Shown here one piece after another: positions 8,039 to 15,995 of a stretch of 33,514 nt of DNA. The notes beneath the pieces were generated by a model. It made no database searches. It had not been told where the DNA came from and worked only from the letters and a program-made list of their open reading frames with translations. The stretch is from assembly GCA_050181295.1 (NCBI GenBank), contig JBFXDI010000032.1, forward strand, positions 1-33,514, in the 5' to 3' direction. This DNA comes from JBFXDI01 sp050181295. Its GTDB lineage: Bacteria; Pseudomonadota; Alphaproteobacteria; Rhizobiales; Aestuariivirgaceae. Within the stretch, counting starts at the first letter, position 1. The number at the start of each line of letters is the position of its first letter. Both the position numbers and the translations under genes were made by a program.

Positions 8039-8968
8039 ATGCGCGTCGTCGATTCCCATACCGAGGGCGAGCCCACGCGGCTCGTCCTCGACGGCGGACC
8101 ACCGCTCGGCAAGGGGCCGCTGTCGGAGCGGCGCGAGCGCTTCCAGCGCGAGTTCGACGACTATCGCCGCTTCATCACCTGCGAGCCCCGAGGCGTGCCG
8201 GCCATGGTGGGGGCGCTTCTCTGCGAGCCCGAGGATCGAAGCTGCGCGGCCGGGCTCATCTTCTTCAACAACACCGCCTTCCTCGGCATGTGCGGCCACG
8301 CCACCATCGGCGCGGCCGTGACGCTCGCGGCGCTCAAGCGCATCGGGCCGGGGCTTCACCGCTTCGAGACGCCGGTCGGCGTGGTGACGGCGGAACTCCT
8401 CTCGCCCAACGAGGCGCTGATCGAGAACGTCGAGAGCTATCGTCACCTGAAGGCCGTGACGGTGGAAGTGCCGGGGCTCGGTCCCGTCACCGGCGACGTC
8501 GCCTGGGGCGGCAACTGGTTCTTCCTCGCCGAGCGGTCGCCGCTTGCCCTCGAGATCGGCAACATCCCGGAGCTCACAGCGAAGGCGAAGGCGGTGCAAG
8601 CGGCGCTCAAACGCCAGGGGATCACGGGCGACGACGGCGGCGAGATCGACCATATCGAGTTCTTCGGCCCTGCGGCCAAGGGCGCCGACAGCCGCAGCTA
8701 CGTTCTCTGCTCGGACGGCAACTACGACCGTTCGCCCTGCGGCACGGGCACGAGCGCCAAGCTCGCCTGCCTCGCCGCAGACGGCAAATTGAAGCCTGGA
8801 GAGAATTGGGTGCAGGAGAGCATCATCGGCAGCCGCTTCACGGCGCGCTACCGGCCGGGCCCGAACGGCGGCGTCATCCCGAGCCTGAAAGGCCGCGCCT
8901 TCATCACGTCGGAAGCAACCCTCCGACGGGAGGCGCTCGATCCCTTCCGCAACGGCATAGCGGCGTGA
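8039..8968 (+). CDS. 4-hydroxyproline 2-epimerase (proline racemase family)
   Basis: Converts trans-4-hydroxy-L-proline to cis-4-hydroxy-D-proline, the first step of the bacterial hydroxyproline pathway. The 309 residues match the family length. Both catalytic cysteines are present: Cys85 in GMCGHATIG and Cys234 in SPCGTGTSA, which separates it from the trans-3-hydroxyproline dehydratases that carry Thr in one place. The N-terminus MRVVDSHTEGEPTRLV is the family start. It lies directly after the deaminase and is probably cotranscribed. The D-hydroxyproline dehydrogenase and the semialdehyde dehydrogenase needed to finish the pathway are not in this window. Confidence 0.93.
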   Translation: MRVVDSHTEGEPTRLVLDGGPPLGKGPLSERRERFQREFDDYRRFITCEPRGVPAMVGALLCEPEDRSCAAGLIFFNNTAFLGMCGHATIGAAVTLAALKRIGPGLHRFETPVGVVTAELLSPNEALIENVESYRHLKAVTVEVPGLGPVTGDVAWGGNWFFLAERSPLALEIGNIPELTAKAKAVQAALKRQGITGDDGGEIDHIEFFGPAAKGADSRSYVLCSDGNYDRSPCGTGTSAKLACLAADGKLKPGENWVQESIIGSRFTARYRPGPNGGVIPSLKGRAFITSEATLRREALDPFRNGIAA

Positions 8969-8980
8969 TCTCGTCTTCTT

Positions 8981-9082
8981 CCTCCCCCTTGATGGGGGAG
9001 GTGGCCCGCAGGGCCGATGGGGGTGAAATGTGCCGTGCGCTCCTTCACCCCACCCCTACCCCTCCCCCTCGAGGGGAGGGGA
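8981..9082. repeat. Palindromic intergenic repeat, copy A
   Basis: An element of about 100 bases made of a first stem (CCTCCCCCTTGATGGGGGAGG), a middle pair GGGGGTGAA/TTCACCCC and a last stem (CCCCTCCCCCTCGAGGGGAGGGG; positions about 9060-9082). The same layout occurs in copy B at 12226-12332. Elements of this type are dispersed between genes in many Rhizobiales genomes. It lies downstream of the epimerase gene and close to the 3' end of the RNase P RNA gene, so it could terminate transcription from both sides. Confidence 0.75.
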
Positions 9083-9116
9083 GCAAAGAGCGAAACCCGA
9101 TCCGGATTGGAATAAA

Positions 9117-9520
<404 letters not shown>

Positions 9521-9524
9521 ATCT

Positions 9525-9553
9525 GACGTAGGGCCACGGCCAGGCGGGGTCAA
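9525..9553 (-). promoter_or_regulatory. Probable promoter of rnpB
   Basis: On the minus strand TTGACC (9553-9548) and TACGTC (9530-9525) are separated by 17 bases. The expected transcription start is about 9518-9520, exactly where the P1 helix of the RNase P RNA begins. The -35 element is close to consensus and the -10 is moderate, as usual for alphaproteobacterial housekeeping promoters. Confidence 0.6.
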
Positions 9554-9633
9554 GGCTCGCCGGACTGGCGCCCTTGCGTCTCGGAACCGCTTCAGACGAT
9601 AACGCGAAAAAAATCCGCCGACCGGGGATCAAC

Positions 9634-9651
9634 AGGAGGGTCTGAGCGCTG
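9634..9651 (+). promoter_or_regulatory. Ribosome-binding site deciding a CTG start
   Basis: AGGAGGG at 9634-9640 is a near-perfect Shine-Dalgarno sequence. Eight bases later comes CTG at 9649-9651, which opens the sulfotransferase frame. An in-frame TGA at 9643-9645 rules out any start further upstream, and no ATG, GTG or TTG occurs in frame before 9898. A weak promoter candidate, TTGCGT (9574-9579) with GATAAC (9598-9603) 18 bases later, lies upstream. Confidence 0.65.
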
Positions 9652-10407
9652 TTTGACGGATATATCGTCTGTGGAACTCCGAGAACCGGCAGCACGCTTC
9701 TCTGCAACCTCCTCGCATCCACGAAAAAAGCCGGCGATCCCGACTCCTTCTTCGGGCGCAAGTTCATCCCCTGGTGGGCCGAGCAATGGGGCCTGTCGAG
9801 CCGCGACAGCACGGGCGAGAAGGACTTCAGCACCGCCTATCTGAAGGCCGCAATCACGGCCGGAAAGGGCGGAACGGACGTTTTCGGGCTTCGGCTGATG
9901 CGAGAGAGCGTGGACGATCTCGTCGCGATCCTGGAGCATGTCTTTCCGCCGCTACCGACAGATCGCGCGCGCTTCGAGCGCGCCTTTGGCAGCCTTCTCT
10001 ACATTCACCTCTCGCGGGCGGACAAGCTCGGGCAGGCCATGTCCCTGGTCAGGGCGGAGCAGACCGGCCTCTGGCATGTCGCTCCGGACGGAACGGAGAT
10101 CGAGAGGATCGGGCCGCCCCAGGAGCCTCACTACGATTTCGAGCGGATCCATCGCGAGGTCGCGAGGCTCGACAACTACGATGCGGCATGGGACTCGTGG
10201 TTCAACGAGCAGGGAATCGAACCGCTCCGGGTCAGTTATGATGACCTGTCAGCCGACCCAGCCGCGATCCTCATCCGCATCTGCGAAGCGCTCGGGGTTC
10301 AGGCGCCGGATGCCGGCGACGTGAAGCCCGGCATCGCAAAGCTCGCGGACGAGACAAGCGCCGACTGGCGGCGCCGCTACCTTCTCGATACCGGGTCGAA
10401 CCCCTGA
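9649..10407 (+). CDS. Stf0-family sulfotransferase with a probable CTG start
   Basis: PAPS-dependent sulfotransferase resembling mycobacterial trehalose sulfotransferase Stf0 and its proteobacterial relatives, some of which sulfate lipopolysaccharide. From CTG 9649 the protein has 252 residues. The phosphosulfate-binding loop CGTPRTGSTL is at residues 8-17, then AGDPDSFFG, VFGLRLM, the 3'-phosphate-binding stretch FGSLLYIHLSRADKLGQAMS, and a C-terminal DDLSADPAAILIRICEALGV region. The P-loop lies before the first ATG (9898), so an ATG-only annotation would give a non-functional 169-residue fragment. The gene is convergent with the amidohydrolase gene. The acceptor is unknown; a surface glycan or glycolipid is the usual one. 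Confidence 0.82.
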   Translation: MFDGYIVCGTPRTGSTLLCNLLASTKKAGDPDSFFGRKFIPWWAEQWGLSSRDSTGEKDFSTAYLKAAITAGKGGTDVFGLRLMRESVDDLVAILEHVFPPLPTDRARFERAFGSLLYIHLSRADKLGQAMSLVRAEQTGLWHVAPDGTEIERIGPPQEPHYDFERIHREVARLDNYDAAWDSWFNEQGIEPLRVSYDDLSADPAAILIRICEALGVQAPDAGDVKPGIAKLADETSADWRRRYLLDTGSNP

Positions 10408-10422
10408 AGCAGATCCTGCGCC

Positions 10423-12093
10423 TTACGCCTCGAAGCTCACCCTGCCGTCGCAGACGGTGAGCACGGGCTTCAGCGTATGGATCGCCCCGGGCTCGACCTT
10501 CTCGATGTCGCCGGAGAGCACCACGAGGTCGGCGAGGAAGCCCCGCTTCAGGCACCCCTTGCGGTGTTCCATGAATTCGAGCCAGGCGCCGTCGCAGGTG
10601 TAAGAGGCGAGCGTGTCGCCAAGCGACTGGCGCTGGTCGGGCAGGCCCTTCTTCCAGAGCTTCCGCGTCACGGCCGATTCGATACCGGCGATGGGATTGA
10701 TGTCGGAGACCGGCCAGTCGCTGCCGAAGATCAGCCGCGCGCCGGCGTTCCTCAGCGTCTGCCAGGCGTAGGAAAAAGGCCAGCGACGCTCGCCGATCAT
10801 GCTGATGGTCGGTTCGAGCGGAAGGCCCATGGAGCCAGGCGGATGCGGCGGCTGCATGGAGGCGGCGACCCCTAGCGCGGCAAAGCGCTCGACGTCTTTC
10901 GGCAGCACCACCTCGATGTGCTCGATGCGGTGGCGGCTGTCGCGGGGGCCGTTCGCCTTCCTCGCCGCCTCGTATCCGTTGAGCACGGTGTTGACGGCGC
11001 CATCGCCGATCGAATGCACGGCGATCTGCAAGCCGCGCCGGTCGGCCTCGGTCGCGACCTCGGCGAAGCGTTCCGGCGTGAACAGCAGATCGCCGCGGTG
11101 GCCCGGCTTGTCGGCATAGTCGTCCGCCATCACGGCAGTCCAGGAATCGAGCACGCCGTCGATGAACATCTTCACGAAGCCCGATCTCAGCTTCTCGCCC
11201 CGATAGCGCTCGGCCATGAGGCTCGCCTTTTCCAGTGCCTCGAGGCCCATGAAATTCTTGAAGTGGAACGGGATGCGGGCGCGTACCGTCAGCCCGCCCT
11301 CGCGGTCGATCTCATCCAGGAGCTCGAGCTGGTAGAGATTGCCATCCATGTTGTGGAAGCTCGTGATGCCGTGCGCCGCGCAATGGGTGAGGCCACGCTT
11401 CAGCACCGCCTTGTCGCGCTCGCGCTCTTCCTGCGTGGGCTGGGGGTCCGGCTCGCCGCCGGTCGAGAGCCCCAGCCGCTCGCGCCCGCCGCCACCGGCC
11501 AGGTCCATGACGGGCCCGAAGGCCGCGCCCTCGCGGAGCTCGCCGGTCGCGAGCCCGTCCGGGCCCATCACCACCTCGTTGCCGACGCCAACGTCGCGGC
11601 CGCGAAGCAGGCCTGCGCGCTCCAGCGCCACCGTGTTCGCCCACATGGTGTGGTGATCGGGCGAGGCCATGGCGAAGGGCCGGTCGGGAACGATGCGGTC
11701 GAGATGCTGGCGCGTGACGCGCTCCTCGCCCGAGAGGATCGTGTAGTCGGCGCCGTTCGCCACCAGGAGCTTCGCGCCCGGCTTCTCTCCGGCATAGCGG
11801 CGGACCGCAGCCTCCAGCGCCTCGAACCCACGCACACCGAAAAGCTGCAGCGTCTCCAGTTCCGCCGCGCCGGGAAAGATATGCATGTGGCCTTCGATGA
11901 TGCCGGGAAGGACGGTCGTGCCAGCGGCGTCCACGACACGCGTGCCGGAACCTTTGAGAGCCAGCGCCTCGCTCTTCCCGCCGACGAGAAGGATCTCGTT
12001 GCCGGCGATGGCCACGGCCTCGGCGCGCGGTTTCTCTTCGTCCATGGTGAGGACGCGGCCGTTCACGACGATCAGGTCGGCTTCGACAGGCAT
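10423..12093 (-). CDS. YtcJ-like metal-dependent amidohydrolase (amidohydrolase 3 family)
   Basis: A 556-residue amidohydrolase-superfamily protein. The N-terminal small beta-domain (ADLIVVNGRVLTMDEEKP) is followed by the metal-binding HMH (69-71), a lysine likely to be carboxylated (Lys308 in GFVKMFIDGVLDSW), His360 (IAVHSIGDGAVN), His392 (RIEHIEV) and Asp459 (IFGSDWPV). All metal ligands expected in this group are present. Members hydrolyse N-formyl, N-acyl or cyclic amide substrates and cannot be assigned a substrate from sequence. No signal peptide is visible, so it is cytoplasmic. It is transcribed towards the sulfotransferase gene, with 15 bases between the two stops. No operon partner is visible. 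Confidence 0.88.
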   Translation of the reverse strand: MPVEADLIVVNGRVLTMDEEKPRAEAVAIAGNEILLVGGKSEALALKGSGTRVVDAAGTTVLPGIIEGHMHIFPGAAELETLQLFGVRGFEALEAAVRRYAGEKPGAKLLVANGADYTILSGEERVTRQHLDRIVPDRPFAMASPDHHTMWANTVALERAGLLRGRDVGVGNEVVMGPDGLATGELREGAAFGPVMDLAGGGGRERLGLSTGGEPDPQPTQEERERDKAVLKRGLTHCAAHGITSFHNMDGNLYQLELLDEIDREGGLTVRARIPFHFKNFMGLEALEKASLMAERYRGEKLRSGFVKMFIDGVLDSWTAVMADDYADKPGHRGDLLFTPERFAEVATEADRRGLQIAVHSIGDGAVNTVLNGYEAARKANGPRDSRHRIEHIEVVLPKDVERFAALGVAASMQPPHPPGSMGLPLEPTISMIGERRWPFSYAWQTLRNAGARLIFGSDWPVSDINPIAGIESAVTRKLWKKGLPDQRQSLGDTLASYTCDGAWLEFMEHRKGCLKRGFLADLVVLSGDIEKVEPGAIHTLKPVLTVCDGRVSFEA

Positions 12094-12181
12094 GCGGGCA
12101 GTCTCCCCCTCTGGCGCCCAAGCTTCTTGGCCGAAGGCACCACTCGCCGCAAGGGGTGCGGGTCAGCGCCTCCGCGTCCAC

Positions 12182-12209
12182 CCGGGATCGGAACCGTGAG
12201 AGCGGTGGA
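12182..12209. repeat. 28-base dispersed repeat, copy 1
   Basis: The 28 bases starting CCGGGATCGGAACCGTGAGA recur at 16051-16078 with two mismatches (positions 13 and 21 of the unit). Both copies are intergenic and in the same orientation, about 3.9 kb apart, and each lies next to other palindromic elements. Confidence 0.65.
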
Positions 12210-12225
12210 AAGTGATGCTCGTGCA

Positions 12226-12332
12226 CACCTCCCCCTTGGGGGGAGGTCGGGTCGCGCCTTGGCGCGGGCCGGGTGGGGTTTGTTGGAGAGATTTGCCACC
12301 CCACCCCTTCCCCTCCCCCTCGAGGGGAGGGG
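12226..12332. repeat. Palindromic intergenic repeat, copy B
   Basis: Same architecture as the element at 8981-9082: a first stem ACCTCCCCCTTGGGGGGAGGT, a GGGTGGGG/CCACCCC middle pair, and a last stem CCCCTCCCCCTCGAGGGGAGGGG (about 12310-12332), which is identical in the two copies over more than 20 bases. The internal loop differs, with GCGCCTTGGCGCG forming an extra small stem here. Confidence 0.75.
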
Positions 12333-12480
12333 TGCAGATCGACGACGCTGCGTGCCTACCCCTGCGCCGGCGCGAGTTCGTCCGTCACTGTCGCTCCGTC
12401 CGGGATGACAATTTTGAGAGGGGGCTTTCAGGGTTCTGAAAGACGGCGGGAGCGCTGCCCTCCGTATGTCACGCTTCGTT

Positions 12481-13224
12481 TCAGGGCAGGGTGGCGAGCA
12501 GGCGGGCGAGCGTGTCGAGGGTCGAGGCGTCGGCGAGCCCGTCCACCCGCGCGGGCCGGAAATGGCGCTGGAAGGCTCGTAGCACGGTTTCGGTTGCCCC
12601 GTCATAGCCCTCGCCGGGCGCGATCCCGTAGCCGTAGACGGAAAGCTTCCGTCTCAATTCGGCGACCTCATCGCCCCCGTCGCCCGGTCGGCAGACGATC
12701 CGCCCGTCGAGCGGCGCGGGCTCCACCCAATGTCCGATGCCTTCGGACGCAAACAGGCCCCACGGGAATTTCTCGCCGGGATCGGTCTTGCGCTCCGGCG
12801 CCACGTCTGAATGGGCAAGCACGCGCTCCGGCGGGATCGGATGGCGCGACAGGATGTCGAGGCAGAGGTCGACTACGCTCCGTACCTGCTTCTCGGGAAA
12901 ATCCACATAGCCCCACTCATGGCCGGGATTGGCGATCTCGATGCCGATCGAGCAGGAGTTGATGTCGCTCTCGCCTTTCCAGGATGAGATGCCGGCATGC
13001 CAGGCGCGCATCTCCTCCGCCACCATCTGGGTGACAAGGCCCTGCTCGTCCACGAGGTAATGGCAGGAGACTTGGGAAGCCGGATCGCAGAGCCAGCGGC
13101 AGGCGGCCTCGGTGCTCGGCATGCCGGTATAGTGGAGGAGCAGGAGGTCGACGCTTCGCCCTCCGCGTCTTTCTCCGAAGTTCGGGGAGCGAAGCCAGGA
13201 GGCCGAAGCCGCCTTAAAACTCAA
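12481..13224 (-). CDS. N-acetylmuramoyl-L-alanine amidase, amidase_2 domain with C-terminal peptidoglycan-binding domain
   Basis: Zinc amidase of the AmpD/AmiD family that removes the stem peptide from MurNAc, in peptidoglycan recycling or turnover. The 247-residue protein has the amidase domain at about 24-165 with zinc ligands His31 (LLLHYTG), His138 (LAHSDVAP) and Asp148 (KTDPG); Lys146 matches the conserved basic residue. A PG_binding_1-type domain follows at about 180-245 (VAELRRKLSVYGYGI...FQRHFRP). There is no signal peptide, so it is probably cytoplasmic or exported without one. The start is TTG 13224, which overlaps the stop of the upstream TerB/DnaJ gene and is preceded by AGGGAG. 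That arrangement shows translational coupling. Confidence 0.92.
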   Translation of the reverse strand: MSFKAASASWLRSPNFGERRGGRSVDLLLLHYTGMPSTEAACRWLCDPASQVSCHYLVDEQGLVTQMVAEEMRAWHAGISSWKGESDINSCSIGIEIANPGHEWGYVDFPEKQVRSVVDLCLDILSRHPIPPERVLAHSDVAPERKTDPGEKFPWGLFASEGIGHWVEPAPLDGRIVCRPGDGGDEVAELRRKLSVYGYGIAPGEGYDGATETVLRAFQRHFRPARVDGLADASTLDTLARLLATLP

Positions 13225-13913
13225 AAGCCGCGCTCCCTAGCCACCGTGTCCCAGGCGGCGTTGATGGCGGCCAGCCGCTCGGTGGCGATCGCAATCATCT
13301 CGGCCGGCATGCCGGCCGCCACGTGCTTGTCGGGATGGTTCTCGCGCACGAGCTTGCGGTAATGGGCCTTCAGCGCCTCGTCGCTCTCGCAGGGCTCGAT
13401 GCCGAGCACCACATAGGCATCGTCGGCGGGCGAGCCGATATGCCGGGCGCGGATGCAGCGGAAGCGCGCGCCGAGCCCGAAGATCTCGGCGACCGACTGC
13501 AGATACTCGAGCTCCGGCTCGCCCACGCCGCCGTCGGCCTTGGCAATATGAAAGAGCCCGTCCATCACGTCCTCGAGCACGTCCGGCCGGTCGGTGAAGA
13601 GTTTGGCGATCTGGCGGGCATAGGCGTCGTAGCCGGCCACGTCCTTCTTGGCGAGATCGAACACCCAGGCGACGTTGCCGGCCTCTTCCGGAGACACCTG
13701 GAAGACCTGTCGGAAGGCCGCGACCTCGGCGCCCGAGACCTGGCCGTCGGCCCGCGCCATCTTGGCGCCGAGCGCGATCATGCCGATGGTGAAGGCGATC
13801 GATTCTTCGGGCGCGCGGCCTTCGACGGCGCGACCGGCGAGCTTTGCCAACACTCCCACGAGCGAATCGCCCATCTGGTTGGCGGCGGCGGAGATTCGGG
13901 TCCAGATCGACAT
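13221..13913 (-). CDS. DjlA-like TerB and DnaJ domain protein
   Basis: A 230-residue protein with a TerB domain at about 35-150 (acidic helices, KMARADGQVSGAEVAAF and IAKADGGVGEPELEYL repeats) and a C-terminal J domain containing the HPD motif (YRKLVRENHPDKH), which stimulates DnaK ATPase. This is the DjlA/TerB-DnaJ co-chaperone architecture, but without a clear N-terminal membrane helix. I start at ATG 13913 (MSIWTRISAAA), with GGAG upstream. An in-frame extension to 13967 has no similarity that I recognise. It is cotranscribed with the downstream peptidoglycan amidase; I recall the same pair near rnpB and the dcw cluster in rhizobia. Confidence 0.88.
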   Translation of the reverse strand: MSIWTRISAAANQMGDSLVGVLAKLAGRAVEGRAPEESIAFTIGMIALGAKMARADGQVSGAEVAAFRQVFQVSPEEAGNVAWVFDLAKKDVAGYDAYARQIAKLFTDRPDVLEDVMDGLFHIAKADGGVGEPELEYLQSVAEIFGLGARFRCIRARHIGSPADDAYVVLGIEPCESDEALKAHYRKLVRENHPDKHVAAGMPAEMIAIATERLAAINAAWDTVARERGF

Positions 13914-14001
13914 GGCGGCTCCAGTGTAGCGGATTTTTCTCCGATCTTGGCAAGCATGCTGTCGCATGGTTGCCGTGCGCCGCGCGCAGCGGAATGGCGT
14001 C

Positions 14002-15366
14002 TCAGGCGAGCCTCTGGCGCAGCGATCGGGGCAGCAGCCAGTCGATCGCCAGCATCGCCAGGATCGAGAGGCCAGTGAGCGGGAACACGATGCCGAAGGC
14101 GGCCGCGATGACGAGCACGCCCCGCCCTATGCGGGCATCGGTGGGGAGCCTCGGCGCCCCTAGCGAGCCCTTCGGACGCCTCCTCCACCACATGACCATC
14201 GCCGCCACCGCCATGAGCACGATGGAGACGCAGGCGGCCGTCATCAGAAGCTGGTTCAGGAGTCCGAACTCCTGGCCCATATGAACGCTGATTCCCCATT
14301 CGATCGCCTTGCCGATAGCGCCAAGCTCCGCGAAGCCGCCGTCGAACAGCACCTTGCCGGAATATTGGTCCAGGTGGACGATGCGCTCGCCCGCGACCTT
14401 GTCGGGGAACACGGAAGCGGAATAGACGCCCTCGGGTCCGGATGGCAGGTCGATGGCGTAGCCCTTATGGATGCCGAGGCCATCGAAGGTCGCGACAGCC
14501 TTGTCGAGCCCCATCGGGCTGTTGCCGCCGGGCGTCGACTTGGGCATCGGCACCTGCTCCAGGCTCCAGGATGTTTGCGTCATGGCGTGGCCCATGTGGG
14601 CGTCCGACTTCGGGACATCGTTCCAGAACTGCGGCGGGTAGCCGAGGCCCGCACGGTCGGCGAACGTGTTCAACTGGGCGCCCCAGAAGCCCGACCAGGG
14701 CAGTCCGGTCACGGCCAGGAAGAGAATGAACAGCCCCGCACAGGCGCCGGTGACGGCATGCAGGTCGCGCCAGAACACGCGGCGTCCGGGCTCCCTGCGG
14801 ATCGTGAAGACGCCGCCCTGCCGGCCGCGCGGCCACCAGAGATAGAAGCCCGTGACCACAAGGATGATCGCCCAGCCGGCCACGATTTCGATGAGAAGGT
14901 TGGGGCCGCGCCCGAAATAGTCGAGGCTGTGGATCTTGCGCAAAAGCAGCATGAAGGGCGTGCCGGCCGCGCCGCCGTCCGACAGCGTCCCGAGCACGGC
15001 TCCGTCGGAGGGCGCGAGGAACACGAGCCATTTCTCGCCGGAAGCATCCTTCACGCGCACCTGCGCCGAGCGGTCGGGCGCGGCGGGGGGAATGTAGCCG
15101 ACCGCCTCTCCCGGCTGGGCGCTGAGCGCGCGCTCGACGAGCTGCGACGGCGGCAGCGCCGCCCGATCGGAGGGAGTCACGTGCAGGTATCGGCCATAGA
15201 GCAGGCCGTTGATCTCGTCCTTGTAGAGATAGAGGCCGCCCGTGGTCGCGAGCAGCACCAGGAAGGGCAGGACGAGCAGGCCGGCATAGAAGTGCCAGCG
15301 CCAGACGGCGCGGTAGAGAATGGTCGAAGGCGCGCCGAGATCGGCGTCGACGGTGGATGCTGACAT
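14002..15366 (-). CDS. PepSY-associated transmembrane (PiuB-like) protein
   Basis: A 454-residue inner-membrane protein with an N-terminal helix (about 23-48, WRWHFYAGLLVLPFLVLLATTGGLYLY), a paired central helix set (about 160-177 and 208-225) and two C-terminal helices (about 372-391 and 417-445). Conserved histidines lie in WRWHFYAG, LLRKIHSLDYF and WRDLHAVTG, as in PepSY_TM proteins. The family is often linked to iron or siderophore uptake and may reduce ferric chelates, but no biochemical role is proven here. The gene follows a small DUF2946-like gene by 73 bases on the same strand, and the two probably form an operon. No TonB receptor is in the window. Confidence 0.87.
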   Translation of the reverse strand: MSASTVDADLGAPSTILYRAVWRWHFYAGLLVLPFLVLLATTGGLYLYKDEINGLLYGRYLHVTPSDRAALPPSQLVERALSAQPGEAVGYIPPAAPDRSAQVRVKDASGEKWLVFLAPSDGAVLGTLSDGGAAGTPFMLLLRKIHSLDYFGRGPNLLIEIVAGWAIILVVTGFYLWWPRGRQGGVFTIRREPGRRVFWRDLHAVTGACAGLFILFLAVTGLPWSGFWGAQLNTFADRAGLGYPPQFWNDVPKSDAHMGHAMTQTSWSLEQVPMPKSTPGGNSPMGLDKAVATFDGLGIHKGYAIDLPSGPEGVYSASVFPDKVAGERIVHLDQYSGKVLFDGGFAELGAIGKAIEWGISVHMGQEFGLLNQLLMTAACVSIVLMAVAAMVMWWRRRPKGSLGAPRLPTDARIGRGVLVIAAAFGIVFPLTGLSILAMLAIDWLLPRSLRQRLA

Positions 15367-15439
15367 TTCTGGTCTCCCGAGCGGCCCTCGCGCGTTGGCG
15401 CGGGCCTGGACTGGTCGAAGCTTTGTTGCAGGCGTTCGA

Positions 15440-15850
15440 TCAGGCGCGGGCGGGAGGGGCTCTTGAGCCTATGTCCGAGGGATGGAGGCGAAGGCCTGAA
15501 CGTTCAGGCGCCAGCAGGACCGGAGAAGGCGGGTCATCCTCGCCGACGAGAAATCCTGCGACGATAAGGTTCGGGAGGAGGACAGGGGCGCAGCCTGCCA
15601 CCATGACGCAGGCGAAGCCGCAGAGCGGGTGGTCCGGATCGTGCTTGGCGCCACGATCAACCGGATGGGCGTCCGAAGCTCCCGCGGGGGTGCAGAGGCT
15701 CCTGCCCAGATCGGCGAGCAGCGCGCGCTCGACCGCGGACGGCTTCGGCGCAAGCACGCGGAGCGTCGGATGCAGCAGGAAGACCGCGAGCAGCAGGACG
15801 GCAAGCCCGCGGCTGTGTCTCAGCGCTTCCAGGAGTCCCCATCCCCTCAT
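15440..15850 (-). CDS. Small DUF2946-like membrane-associated protein
   Basis: A 136-residue protein starting MRGWGLLEALRHSRG, with a hydrophobic segment (LAVLLLAVFLLHPTLRVL) that could be a signal anchor, then a Cys/His-rich stretch (SLCTPAG... HDPDHPLCGFACVMVAGC) and a second hydrophobic part. This layout is that of DUF2946 proteins, which are often found beside metal-uptake genes; the assignment is by pattern only. The start is uncertain: neither ATG 15850 nor TTG 15886 has a good ribosome-binding site. It is upstream of the PepSY gene on the same strand, so a shared metal-related role is likely. Confidence 0.6.
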   Translation of the reverse strand: MRGWGLLEALRHSRGLAVLLLAVFLLHPTLRVLAPKPSAVERALLADLGRSLCTPAGASDAHPVDRGAKHDPDHPLCGFACVMVAGCAPVLLPNLIVAGFLVGEDDPPSPVLLAPERSGLRLHPSDIGSRAPPARA

Positions 15851-15938
15851 GGTGGGGAGGATGGCGGGATCACACCTTTCAGGCAATGGCCACGTCGCCG
15901 CAGAACACCTCCTGTTGTCATGCCCGGAAATCGCGCTC

Positions 15939-15983
15939 GATCACAACCAGTTTGGACCTAGTCCAAACTGGTGAATGTGATCG
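15939..15983. repeat. Long interrupted palindrome
   Basis: Arms CGATCACA (15939-15946) and TGTGATCG (15976-15983) enclose a perfect 11-base inverted repeat, CCAGTTTGGAC (15947-15957) and GTCCAAACTGG (15961-15971), with a CTA loop. It lies about 90 bases upstream of the DUF2946-like gene, where an operator for that operon could sit, but its length and neighbours make a dispersed repeat equally likely. Confidence 0.65.
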
Positions 15984-15995
15984 CTCCACGGAAGA

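Larger units (their letters stand above)
12094..12480. other. Gene-free stretch with repeats
   Basis: No coding sequence is supported in these 387 bases. They hold one copy of a 28-base repeat (12182-12209), palindromic repeat copy B (12226-12332) and a small hairpin CTTTCAG-GGTT-CTGAAAG (12425-12442) just downstream of the amidase gene on its own strand. That hairpin lacks a clear T-tract, so a terminator role is only possible. The promoter of the upstream-transcribed amidohydrolase must lie near 12100-12150, but I see no convincing boxes. Confidence 0.6.

Noticed and set aside
6894..8102. Open frame of about 400 codons on the minus strand, antisense to the deaminase gene
   Set aside because: It is a high-GC shadow of a gene with complete catalytic motifs, and the residues are dominated by Arg, Gly and Ala/Glu runs.
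10918..12408. Open frame of about 500 codons antisense to the amidohydrolase
   Set aside because: It runs through the repeat at 12226 and has no protein features; the minus-strand amidohydrolase has all metal ligands.
12425..12442. Hairpin downstream of the amidase gene as an intrinsic terminator
   Set aside because: The stem is only seven pairs and the strand that would be transcribed continues with C-rich sequence in place of a T-tract.
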